From contig CM056391.1 of NCBI GenBank assembly GCA_029718625.1, positions 20,249,218 through 20,313,217 on the forward strand: a stretch of DNA of 64,000 nt, in the 5' to 3' direction. Below the pieces are notes generated by a model. It was given only the letters and a program-made list of their open reading frames with translations, was not told the origin of the DNA and searched no databases. The stretch's first letter is position 1, and every line of letters starts with the position of its first letter. This DNA is from Synaphobranchus kaupii. Lineage: Eukaryota > Chordata > Actinopteri > Anguilliformes > Synaphobranchidae. The position numbers and the translations under genes were made by a program. Below are positions 10,254 through 23,039 of this stretch, piece after piece.

Positions 10254-13049
10254 GTCATGTTCCTAAACAACTGAAGATGGAGTTGTTTGGAACCAACAAC
10301 TTTCCACAAAAAATAGAAACTCTCCCCAGCAAGCACACTCTTTAGCAAATTATTTCTGGAAGGCTTTATCATGGCAAACCTTTAGGTTCAACAGAAAGCG
10401 TGGATGGGTCATCCAACAAAGCTTCCTTCCTAACGATTGCATTAAAAAACTTCAACTGTACCCTGACAGTAAAATTCTGACAGAAGTTGTAAAAAAAATG
10501 CATGATATGATAAAGCATAGCCAACAGATCAGAAAACATGATCAACAGAAAAAAAAATCATTTTCTTTGGTGTTTTTGCTAGCACAGGCTCAAATAAAAT
10601 ACAAGTCTGGCATAAGATTCTGCTCCCAGAGGTTTGCTGCAGCAAAGGGGATAGTTTTGTGTATGCGTGTGCTTTTATATAGGAGAGATAGCTTCTTGAC
10701 AACTGTCTCTTAGCAACCTGCAAACACTGACAGCGTTTCATTAACAGCCTAATGATGCATTTACTATACTCCAGGGGTGAGCCAGCCCATTTAAAATAAC
10801 ATGTTGCAGAAGAAGAAATAATGGACTTTGTATAAAATGAGGAAGAACACACAGCCAATCATTATGAGTAGGCCTATATAGAAGTGTCTGTGTTCTGCTA
10901 TGGTTACACATTGAACAGGTGTTTCTGTGAATAGCCAATTTCGATATTCTTACTTTTTAAGGTTGTTGCATACAATCAGGTACATGTTTATCATACATAC
11001 AATCAAAATAAATTAAATTGCACGTTGTTTAACAGTAGATATCCCACTTCCTAATGCTCATACACATCTTTCCTGTCGTTTCCCCCTCTTTTATGAAACA
11101 ATAATTTTGTATTGTCTAATGGCCACACTCCGGTAACGAGCAAGCATCGAATTTCAATTCAGTTATGCAAATTATTATTTATACGACCTTATGTGAAACT
11201 TATACGTAACTAAAGTTGATTTAAAGCAAATTGCTAAACTTTGTCATTTCTCCCTCAATTCAAGCGATGGTATAGCTTGTATGGCGTGCGCACTGTGGAT
11301 CACTCTTAATCCAGACTCAGCCATTTATATAACTCCAAGTAAAAATATTCAAAGTAACACACTCGAAGTAATAAATATAATAATGTATTGTGAAATGTGT
11401 TAATATTTGATGTACCACAAGTACTTCGACGCATTTTGGTACAAGTAAAACATATTAAAGAACAAAACCCATCTGGTTAATGAAAGATCAGGCGTTGAAG
11501 ACCAAAGGTTTGATTCGTTTGTGATACGGTATTTAGTTGTATACAGAGAAAGCTCCTCCGTCGGTTTCTTTGTATTTGATATTCGACCGCTAGAGGTCAC
11601 TCTCATCATTATAAGCAAGACAAGGGATGCTTGACGCTCACATTGCTAATACAATTGTATGGAGAAATTTTTATGACTTTGCAGTATAGATGCAATACTG
11701 TATTATGGCATCATCACAATGTGTTGGATACCAGTACCCCTGAGATAATAGCAGTCTTATCTTTTGAATCCTGAATCAATATCTAAACATTTTGATTCAG
11801 AAGCTCACCTTCACTAGTTGTGATCATACAGGTCAAAGGAATAATCACAATCTGTCAGCTGTTGATTTAACCTTAAAGAATTATTACTATTACTTGTTTA
11901 ATACCACTGTCTTCATTGCAGTTTAACCCATTTTAAGGATCGGTGACCCTGTCCTGGTTTTTTTGTTTGTTTTTCTAGACTAGGCCAGTTTGTCCTGTCT
12001 GGTACACAGCCCTTTTGAAGTGTACAGTCTTTGTGTAATAGAAAATGTGAACGGTTTTGCACACAATGTTTAAAATAGTTCAGAAGTTGAGATTACAATA
12101 GATATGTATTGATTTGAAACTCCCTTGGCGAACACTTTTACCTTCAGTTTATAGACAGGCTTACAGTATCTTAAAGATAGCCTTATCACTATACTGTATA
12201 TACACTACAGGGATTCTTTTTTTAAACTCATGAAAAGACTTCAATTTTAGTTTTCTTCTTTTTACACATGATGTGGCCAATTATTTTTGCACTTCATTTT
12301 CCAACCAGAAAGCAACAAAGTGCTACTGTGCCAGTACAAAATAACTCAATACTCGCCCCATACTGTAGCAGATAACTTAAGACAATGTCTTCATTCCAGA
12401 AATGTTTCAAGTGATTATGACAGTCTCACTAAAGATGAAAGGCATGTCTCCAAAGCTAAATATAAAGGAATTTTCTCTGTGATCAACTTTTTACTAATAA
12501 TTCAAAGTTCAGAATTCACAGTTAATATATACACATACACACATACTATGTGAGAAAATGTTTTAAATAAAAACAATATCAAATGTATATTTTGGAGATG
12601 TTAGATTTGGCAAAAGACCAACCCAAAAACACATTTAAACTGTGCAAATATGCCCATAGTTTGTAGGCCACATTATTCAAATGACTGCGTTGAATTCACA
12701 TGCCGTTATATGCATTACATATAGAAGTTATATGCATCATATTTTTGTTTTCTATATGTCCCCCTAACATGTGTGTACATACAGTATACAGCAGAAATTT
12801 GTGAAACTAGTTAATAACCATTCCAGTCTAACAACATACTGGGACATTCTAACGCGGATGGCGGAACACAGAGTACATTCTTATGTTCTGCCAATGGCAG
12901 TGGCTTGGACCCTATGGAATGTGAAGGACTCCTCCAGACAAATACCACAGCGAGGGGAAGCGGACTGCCCCAGTGACAATAGGAGCATTTCCAAATGCCA
13001 GCCTCAGCTCCTTCCCACATTTTAGCGATAGAAGGTTGATTATAATGTA
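10254..13049. other. Intergenic region upstream of the USP50 fusion gene
   Basis: AT-rich DNA between the 5' end of the minus-strand USP50 gene and the TRPM7 3' end. It should contain the USP50 promoter and any noncoding first exon, but I see no TATA box or CpG-rich block that would place them. No coding sequence is recognised. Confidence 0.6.
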
Positions 13050-13956
13050 CAGATCCTTTCCAAAAAATTAGAATATCATGGAAAAGTTGTTTTTTTTCCC
13101 ATAATTCCATTCGAAAAGTGAAACTTTCATAGATTATAGATTCATTACACACAAAGTGAAATATTTCTAGCCTTTATTTGTTTCATTTTTCATAATTTTG
13201 GTTTACAGCTCCAGAAAACCCCCAAAACAGTATTTCAAGAAATTAGAATAGTGTGTCGAAAATCAGCATTTACTTCAGTTATTTCAGAGAATGAGTGGAG
13301 TGGCTTGACTCGAGGAATCCGACAGTTGTAGCCCATGTCCCGGATACGTCTGTACGTGGTGGTTTTTGAAGCACTGACTCCAGCCTCAGTCCACTCCCTC
13401 TGCATCTCCGCCAAATTTTGGAATCATCTTTGCTTGACAATCCACTGAAGCCTACGGTCATCTCTTTTGCTTGTGCACCTTCTCCTGCCACATTTTTCCC
13501 TTCCACTAAACTTTCTATTGATATGCTTGGACACTGCACTCTGTGAACAGCCAGCCACCTTTTGTGGCTTACCCATCTTCTGGAGGGTGTCAATGATGGT
13601 CTTCTGGCCAATTGTCAAGTCTGCAGTCTTCCCCATACTGAACCAAACTGAGATAAACTTTGCAGGTGTTTTGAGTAAATTAGATGATAGCGTGACACTC
13701 AGTCTAAAACATTCATTCTCTGAAATAACTGAAGTAAATGCTGATTTTCGACACACTATTCTAATTTCTTGAAATACTGTTTTGGGGGTTTTCTGGAGCT
13801 GTAAGCCAAAATTATGAAAAATGAAACAAATAAAGGCGAGAAATATTTCACTTTGTGTGTAATTAATCTATAATCTATGAAAGTTTCACTTTTTGAATGG
13901 AATTATGGAAAAAAAACAACTTTTCCATGATATTCTAATTTTTTGGAAAGGATCTG
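13050..13956 (-). mobile_element. Internally deleted Tc1-type element, N-terminal transposase half kept
   Basis: A 907-bp element flanked by TA on both sides, starting CAGATCCTTTCCAAAAAATT and ending with its reverse complement. The terminal inverted repeats extend for roughly 200 bp. The interior on the minus strand encodes the start of a Tc1-type transposase (MGKTADLTIGQK and GCSQSAVSKHINRK, the helix-turn-helix part). The catalytic C-terminal half is deleted, so it cannot move itself. It is the same family as 46165-47082. Confidence 0.85.
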
Positions 13957-14171
13957 TATATTTTTAAACAATAAAGCCACACAGACCTGGTCTTCTCCCA
14001 CAGTGAATCAATTCATAATTAGTGTCAGTCATTATTTGTATACGTGTACGTCCTAGTTATATGGTGCAATTTAAAAAATGAGTTGTGTAAATGTGTAATT
14101 GTACTGTACGTATAATTCAGATTTTAAAAATGATATTGTTCATATAAAGTGGAAATAACTTTAAAAAAATC

Positions 14172-14468
14172 TTAAACCATCAAGCCATAAACACATATAA
14201 ATCTGCTGGAAGCTAGAGGGCCACCAGAGATAGTGGAGACCCCATTCCTGCTGGCACATATCACTGTGGTATCGTAGAGCTCCCTTGCTGTCTGCTGAGG
14301 GACCCAGGCAGTGCTGACGTCAATCGACAAGAGGTCAGCCATCTTCCCAAAATAATCATTCTGCTGTATATTGCACAAAGCACTTATCCAACTGCTCCCC
14401 TGAGTCTTTGCATAAGGACTCACTTTTAGAGAAAGGCAGTGCACAAATGCCTTCAAAAAGATCAACAT
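14172..14468 (-). other. Unrecognised 98-codon open frame
   Basis: An open frame in locally GC-richer DNA, containing an internal ATG followed by ADLLSIDVSTAWVPQQTARE. I do not recognise it. It lies downstream of TRPM7 on the same strand, so it may be part of a long 3'UTR or a repeat fragment. No splice sites clearly bound it. Confidence 0.15.
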
Positions 14469-14494
14469 TAGAGCAGAGCTTAACCATTTTATAT

Positions 14495-15460
14495 TTTATT
14501 AGATTAAATGATATACAGTACAAAATGTATACAGTATTATACCCTTAATATGTTTCACAATTCCCCCAGCATAAAATAACTATAATTTTAATCTATTTAG
14601 CTCGTGCCAGATAACTGTATCTATAAGATACACTAGATTAAAATTTGCTCATACAATACTTGAATGACAAAAAGACAATAGTACCTCTGTAACATTAAAA
14701 ACTCTTCTATTAATTTTTGGTGGACACAGTTTCAGATAGAGTTCAACACATTAAAATGACATATATTGTACTGTAAAAGTTGCATTGCAATCTGCCCATA
14801 TTTTACAAGATTTTCAATCCATGTGTATTTATTAATAAAGGATGTACCACAAATGCCATAATACAGATATTTCTACATGTTTTTTTACATTTATATAAAA
14901 AACTGGATTACATTCTGTCCTAGATAAATTCTTGCAGTTTGAATCTGAACAGGTCTCCCTTACAAACCTGCCATAACAAAAATGTAGACAATGCACATAA
15001 AATTGCTTATTTTATACAAGGCAACTTTCATAAATTCATAATAAATACTATACCCCCTCTATACAATGAGATTGTACAAGTTGATAGCCACTGTGGATAC
15101 TAATATCAACATATAAACTTGTTTTAAAAAAGCCTTAAAAGTTGTTCTTCCCCATTTATATATTCTAAAATCACTATGGTTCTTAATAATTGCACCTTCT
15201 CACTTCTTATTTGCGGCCAACAAATAAGTTTTCCATAAAAAAAGTTACACGTAACTTCCTTACGAATTCTGAGAGACCGAGGAGCTTAGTGTCCTGCGCT
15301 TCCTATTCCATCATGCAGTGCATGACAAAAATGGACTGACCAAGGATGACAGAAACCTCCACACAGTCCACAAGAATACGTTTGATGGGAAGTGAGATGA
15401 TTTTCCAGTGGAAATGAAAGCGCTTCCTCGTCCCTCCACTCGCACCCTTGGCCACGGGTC
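14495..15460 (-). terminator. trpm7: Probable TRPM7 3'UTR
   Basis: AT-rich sequence following the TRPM7 stop, with minus-strand AATAAA candidates at 14828-14833 and 14495-14500 (seen as TTTATT on the given strand). Which one is used cannot be told from sequence. Confidence 0.45.
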
Positions 15461-18400
15461 TCACAGCATCAGTCGCATAGAATGCCTTTGTTCTTTGGCG
15501 CCACTTCCTGGATGAAGTGAATCCTCTGGCGGCTCATCTTGGGGTAGTGTTACTTTGTCAGGCGTGTAATCGTTGCGCTTCAGATCTGAGGTGTTTGGAA
15601 AAAGAACACGCAAGAAAATGTTTTTATAAAAATGGCCAAGAGAGGTTCCCAGGTTCTGGAATTCAATGGGAACGATTCCACAATTCAAAACAGAGACTCA
15701 AATAACTTACATTCCTTTGGAACTATTACAGTTCTTCGTGACTACACCTGCTTGCACATTTTTAGGCCAATGGCACACGGTTCTAACTGACATCATTATA
15801 TCAGTTCACTGACCGAATTACACAGTTCATATCTGTTCATAATCCAGAGAGAGTTAAACAGTTTATATTTTTATTGCATGCAATCAATTTAGCTGGATAT
15901 TTACTGAAGCAATTCAGGGTACATTGGCAGTGCCCAAACTGCAAGCCAAACCTGCAGCCTTGGAGTTGCAAGGCCACTTCTCTAACCATTATGCTACAAA
16001 ACCATTATGCTCTAACCATTATGCTACAAAAAAAAATATTGGTCAATCACCATCAGCTTGCAAATGCACTGAATGATTTTTATTTACGTTTTAATGATGA
16101 ACATGATTTTACAAATGTGCATAGTGACTTGCCTGATGTGTTGAGTGACTGTACTGTCACCTCTCAGCCTACAATCAGTGCCCATTCTGCCAGATCCATG
16201 CTCCATGAATGTGATATTAGAAAGAGCCCTGGGCCTGACATGATCACTGGCAAATGCCTTAAAGTTTTGCAGACCAGTTATGTGATATTTTTACTGATCT
16301 TTTTAACTCGTCACTTACCCAGCACAAGGTCCCGAAACTGTGGAAGGAATCTATTGTTGTACCCATGGCCAAGAACAAATCCCCAAAAGAGCTTAATGAT
16401 CTCAGGCCTGTGGCTCTGACCTCACTAGTGATGAAGACTTTTGAGCGATTGGTCAAACAAATCCTGACTGATAAGGTTCAGGGCCTGCTCGACCCGATGC
16501 AATTTGCATATCGGGTTAATAGAGGGGTGGATGATGCTACTACTACTTTATTTAATTATCTGTACAAGCATCTCGAGCATACAAAAACTCATGCAAGGCT
16601 TTTATTTGTAGATTTCTCCTCAGCTTTTAATACAATCCAACCACACATTTTAGCTAGTAAACTACTGTCCATTTTTTATCTTGATGCTGTTATGGTGAAA
16701 TATGGCAAGCCGAATGAGGATTTATTCCATATCCCTGATATCCAATTTACGGTTTCCCACTAGTTGCCCGTTTTTCTCAACGTGTTCGACATTTTGTCTT
16801 ACTAGTTCAACGAAACCATTTTGATATCAAAGATTGGCACCTTACTAGTCATGCATTTTGAGCCACTAGTTGCGCTTTTATTCTATATGTTACACCAGAA
16901 CCTTACTAGTTGCACCACAGTGCCGACTAGTGGCACCACAGCCACAACTAGTCAGCCTTTAAACCCACTAGTGGCCTTTTAAGCCTAACGTGTTGCAATT
17001 AAAGCAGCACTAGTTGACTAGTGAAGTGGCAACAGTGTAACATGTTAACTAGTTACACTACTACACTAACTATCATACTGACATTTATAGATTAAACAGT
17101 TAAATGTTTAAAGGGACTGTAAAGGTAAATCCGTACTTTGCTTCAGACTACATTATATGTGGTTGTTATGGCATGTATTAAGCATCAGCAACAGTATCAG
17201 CAACAATTTCATTGCAATATCGATCTATATCCATCTATCCATTTCCATCTATTCCGATGTGGGGATTAAATGGGTGGAGTTCAAATTATTACTGGGCTCA
17301 GTCCTATTGGGCACAGCTAGCTCTTCATGACGTCATGAAGCACCAGACGTAATGGCCAATAAATGTTTTAATGCCATTGCATATCTCCTCCCATAGTTAG
17401 AGGAAAATAAAACTATTCTGTCCCACTAACGTTAAACAGCCTATTTGAGTCTGAGCAAAACAATCGTTTGCTATAGAGAACCTTTGTCTGCGTTATCGAT
17501 AGTTTTGTAATCCTTAGCCGTAGTAATTTTGATATTTTTCAGTTCTTAATCCCTCTCCCAGTCTCTCTCCTTCAACCCGCTATTTCATTTCTCCCACCTT
17601 CTCTATCCCTTCGTGATGGTGCTACCTAGCTGTCTAGCTAGCAAGGCTACTTTAGCCCTAGAGTTAAGTTAAGAGTTATAACTTATTTGTTGTTATCGCC
17701 CCCGTTTGCATTGCAAGCATGCCGCATATACCCCGTGTATGTGCCCTCCCTGGATGCACAAACAGAGGATGAGGTCGAGGGTAAGGCTAGGTGTCATTTT
17801 TTCGGTTTCCTCAAGATGCGGAAATTCTTAAGAAATGGGTGGCGTTTTTGGAAAGCTAACATTACTGCTACAATGGCAAGCTCAGGGCAAATACCCGCTT
17901 GTGCAGCGACCATTTAACAAAACCGGACAGCTTTCAGAATTATAACAATTTGGCATGGCCAAATTCGTCAAACTTGCTGGGGTTGTGCCCTCTCTACCCT
18001 TTTCCTATCCGGGATCATCCTCTCCCTCCCCTGACGAATAGGCTACCTGTGGCCATTGCCGGGAAGATGAACCTGCTGCAACCGGCAAGTTGCTAGCTTG
18101 CACTGCTGTTAATTTACCGAAGCTGATAGGCGTAATGTTAGCTATGTTCTCAATAAATAATAGAGCAGCTAGTCTGCTGCAGTAATAATATATGTTTGAT
18201 ATAGTTGTCATTGTAATGTAGCCCACTGCTTTTCATCAGATTTTATGGACAACCTGACCTGCTGAGCTAGCTTAGTTTTGGCGGGCGGGCACAGGTGGTT
18301 ATGCTGGGGTAGCGTCAGTCATCAACACCGTAGTTTGCCAACGCTTGAGGACAAGCTGATATTGACTGTTATTTGAAGCTGATTGAAGTGAAATTACGAG

Positions 18401-21400
18401 TTGGTTACTGTACATATATGGTTGTAACGTGCACACCTCTGAACTGACACGGCATTTACTGCCGCAGAGATTAATGCCACTCCATAAAGAGCATTTCTTT
18501 TCTTTTTAAAGTTTCCGTTTCACAATTTGCGAAATTCCGTTTTTACTCCATCTGCCATTGTTTCCGACATTCCTTCATGGATATGAACGGGGATATGTAT
18601 GCTATCTAGCTAGGTTAGCTGTGGGCGTTTTCTGGACAATTGCTGCGAATATAGGAGTGGAGATAAGCACGTTCATGTGGAAAAATTTACGATTTCATCA
18701 GGACGCTCTGATTTATATTGAGAAACTGGTAGTACATGGTGTTTGGTAAATAACAGAAAAAACGTATACAGTACTAGGCTAACACATGTGAGGTGTTCTA
18801 TAGCACCGGACTTTTGGAGGCTAATGCTAACATGAGCCAGCTTGTAACCAGTCACACAATAGCCTATGCTGCTTTTGCGGCGACAAGCTAAGGAGTTATT
18901 CGGTTTCATCTCATTTTACTCTAAAAATGTCTAGGCTTTCATTATTTGCGTATCTTGATGTCAAATCCAATGTGAAACTATAGTTTTGAAGCATTTAAAC
19001 ATAATATAACAACCAAATAGTTTTTTTAGGTTATGAAACCCCAGCAAAGTTTCTCTCCAGAAACGTTAACGCAACTTTCGCAGCTGGACTTTGAAGGGTT
19101 TTTCTCAAAAATATGGTTTGATTGCATTCCAAATATAATGGGACATAACTCTTGATATTTGGATTAGACACATCATTTTGGTATCATTAGAAAGCTTACA
19201 TCCTCCTTCGGGTAGTATATAAGCCCAACATGTTACATATTTAGTGCTCGGCCGGAATGATCGGCCCACCGGAATCAATACGGAGACGGTCTATATGCCT
19301 ATCTAGCTATTCAATTTAAAAATAAAAACAACAAACTAGCATAAATGCAATGATGATTTTGATGGCAGTGAATGACATTTCACACAATGGGACACACAAT
19401 GACGTTATCTGTGCATTGGCTTTCTTTTACAATAGGCTATGGCACAGGTTCTGAAAAAGTGGCGAGATTGGAGCAGCGCTAGCCTACGGTAGAGGATATA
19501 GTACAGCTTCAATGCACCTTGGCATAGATTCTAGTCTCTGGAACTCTACTGGAGGGATGGAACACCATTCATCTGAAAGATATTCCCTCATTTGGTGTTT
19601 GGATGATAGTAGTGGAGAGCTGGCTAAAACGTCGGTCCAAAATCTCCCATAGGTGTTAATTTGGGTTGAGATGGTGACTACGAAGGCCATAGCATATAAT
19701 TCACATCATTGTCATGCTCATCAAACCATTCAGTGACCCCTCGTGTCCTGTGGATGAGGGTATTGTCATGCTGGAAGAGACCACTCCCATCAGGATAGAA
19801 ATGTTTCGTCATAGAATAAAGGTGATTACTCAGAATAACTTTGTGTAGCATAGGCCACCTTTCAATTTACCAGGGCTAATGGTGCTCAATCCCAGAAGGG
19901 GTCGTCATCCACAGGTTTACCCCAGGGGTGTGTCCTGTCCCCATTATTCCATATTCTATACACAAATGACTGCAGGTATTTACGATTACAGGCATCTCCT
20001 GAAGTTCGCAGATGACACTGTTTTAATCAGTCTGCTCCAGGACGGAGAAGTCGATCATGGGCCCGTTGTGAAAGACTTTGTAGAGTGGTGTGACAACCAC
20101 TTCCTGAAGTTAAATGTTCACAAAACTAAAGATATGGCCACCGACCTCAGGAACACCTCCCACTCAACCTTCCCAACTATAATTAAGGGCTCACTTGTTG
20201 AGACGGTTGAGTGCTACAAGTACCTGGGAACAGTGATCGACAAGAATTTGAACCATGACCTTGACACATCTGCAATCTGCAAAAAGGGCCTGGAGAGACT
20301 TCACTTTCTGCGCAGACTGAATACTTTTAATGTGGACAAGACACTGATGGCTTTATTTTATAAATCTTTTATTGAGCCCATTTTAACCTTTTGTTTAATT
20401 TCTTGGTATGGGAACTTCAAAAATCGTTTGTTTAACATTGTTAAAGTAGCCAGCAAAATAATTGGCACGCAGCAACTTTCTTTAGCAGATATCTATAACA
20501 GACAAGTTTTGCGGAAGGCACGGTCGGTCTTGGCCAGCTCTGACCACCCACTCTTGGAGGAATTAATTCTTCTCCCTTGTGGGTGGAGATATAGGTCCCC
20601 CCAGGGTAAAAAGCAATAGGTACAAATTTTCCTTTGTTCAAAGTGCAATAAATGTGCTTAATTTGCACTAAACCCTGACTGTACTGCTCAGCAGCACATT
20701 ATTATGGTAACCATTCCAATGGTCTGATATTTTTATTGAACAGATACATTCTTTTTTTTCTTTTGGTAGTTTTACTGTAATTGTTGTGATTAATGTCCCA
20801 TGTCCTCTTCATGTTGTGTTGTGTTTTTGCCCTGTACTGTAAATCAAATTTCCCCTCGAGGGACAATAAAGATCTGAACTGAACTGCCATCTGAAATAAA
20901 ACCCCACAAACAATGGAAAAACAAAACTTAATCCCAAAAATACTTACCTGGAAGTTTGAGTTTACGGCAGCAGGAATTACAGTGGTGTTTAGCGCGGAAG
21001 TTCCGTATTGCATCATCTCCCAGGTTCGCTGGTCCAAAAATCATGTCATATGATCTGCAACGGAGGGATATGGTTACCGTTTCTAGTGCAATACTGTTCT
21101 GCTCCAATACAATATTGTGCAACGTTGTCTGATGCATTTCCATTTTATTCAGTTAGATGAAATGTAAGAACATGTTCCTGAACAAGTATCCAAACTCTCC
21201 TACTTCAAAAAGGTTACAGCATACTACACTGCTAGGATTCTCTCTGGAGGCCAGTGAACCTATGAAACTCACCCCTTTTCACCACTTTTTATCACAGACG
21301 GATCAGTCAAAATCTCGCCAACACCTAAAGAAAATAAGTGTCAGTACTAAATTACTTGACGTGCACAAGTCTTACGATTTCCAATTACTATAAAGTAATT

Positions 21401-23039
21401 CCACATTTGCATAAACCATGCGAATACATTTAGATTCATAAGCCATTCTGCCTTACTGTAATACTAAGATGATTGTACCTTGCAAGTCCAGCACCAGCAG
21501 CTCTCCCCTTGTGTATTCATATGACCAATGGCTGAAGGCCAGCATGGTTTCCTCAAGCAGGTTTGTGGGAACAATTTCATCACCGTTGTTGTTGTTGAAC
21601 TTCCTGAATTCTCCAGTGATGCACTCCTCAATGGCAAACCACTGGCCAGCTGAGTGGCAATATAACAGAAACACCTCCAGAAACCTGTGTTAAAACAAAT
21701 ATACGTACAAAATTTGATTCAAAGAACCGCATATTGAAATGAAACATAAACTTCCATTGCAAGAGTTGCAAAATTGCGGCCACACGATGCTAGAGCAGGC
21801 TGTGGGTCTCATTTACCTGGGTGAATAAGGAATAGTTTTCGGCCTCATTTGGTTAAAGGCAAAGGTCAGTTTCTGAGCAGCTCTTTGCTGCTGAATTTCC
21901 TGTGAGGGAAGAAAATGTCACAGGATTAGAGAGAATCACAGACACCTTGTCCATCACACCGTCCATAACAGTTCAAGTACAGTTCAAGGGGACGTCGATG
22001 TGCTTCAAAGTGCGTCAACGTGCTTCACTGTTCAATAGTACTTCAATAGATTCTTCTTACAGCCCATTCAGTGCACGACAATGGCGCCTGTTGCTTGCTT
22101 GTGTAATTTCCTTCCGTGTTATGTGGTGCATTTAACCCCCTCATAAGAGGATATGGCCATCATGTGTGGGGAACAGAGTAAATAAGCGGGGCTGCCTTCC
22201 AATGGTTGAACCGGTTAACCTATCTGTATCAATTAAACACCCAGGAACGACAAAAAATGTATTTATGGTTCCATTCAAGTTAAATTTGATGCTTTGATCA
22301 TTTCATTTCCCTGGATGATATCAATATAGAGAATCGCGCTGACAAATTGTTGGGGGGAAAAAAACCAAAAAAACACTGGAAGGATAGTCCATGAATAAAT
22401 ATAGCAGAGGAAGGAAGGGAGGAATTTATTGTTATGGAAACTAGATTTACCACCTCCAAAAAGGAAACACATGGCTAATTCATCAATCATTGTCACCTAC
22501 AGTACCATTACCATTCAAAACCAGGGGGGGGGGGGGGATAAAATAAAAATTGATTGAGGTACTATGAGAATGAAACAAAATATACCATAGTCGAGAAAAA
22601 TTAAATCACAAGAATGACGAATGACCTTTACACAGGCAATTCAACCACAGAGGCTGAGCACACACTCATATTCGCACACAAAGGCTTCATCTGGCCCCAC
22701 TGTGGCCCATGCGTAGCTGCGATGCCAGTCAGCGCACGGTGCTTTGGCTTCCTACCCTGAGACAGAGATGCAGCACAGTGTCTTCTTTGTAGATGCTTTG
22801 CCAGGTGTTGACCACCTCCGGCAGGAAGGACTTGACGATGTACAGGTGGCCCGGCTTGAGGATGTCGTACTCGGCCCAGGTGCAGAGAACCTTGAGCGCC
22901 CGGCGCAGGCCCCCGCCCATCTCCTCTTTGCTGAGGAACTCAATTTTGGCACAGAGCCCCCGCTGGGCCCAGGAGGACATGCTGTTGTTGATGGTGTTGG
23001 GCGAGCTCTCCTCCAGACGGTACACAGTGACAGGCTCTC
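15461..23039 (-). CDS. trpm7: TRPM7 exons 34-39: alpha-kinase domain and C-terminus
   Basis: Exons 23039-22756, 21899-21817, 21684-21479, 21324-21273, 21054-20948 and 15585-15461 (residues about 1575-1859). The atypical kinase is intact at the positions I can judge. The ATP-binding lysine is in [32 protein letters not shown] carries a zinc-ligand His and the loop Asp, TDPSVIK follows, and the zinc module reads [14 protein letters not shown]. The last exon encodes [11 protein letters not shown] and ends SMRLML, matching the vertebrate C-terminus. The final intron (20947-15586) is 5.4 kb and full of nested transposons. Confidence 0.96.

Noticed and set aside
15980..16000. tRNA gene
   Set aside because: A-box-like and B-box-like sequences are present, but a full cloverleaf cannot be formed; a tRNA-derived SINE explains it.
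16759..17053. CRISPR-like array
   Set aside because: Repeat core is 6 bp with 15-bp decaying spacers in a vertebrate intron; no cas genes and no unique spacers.
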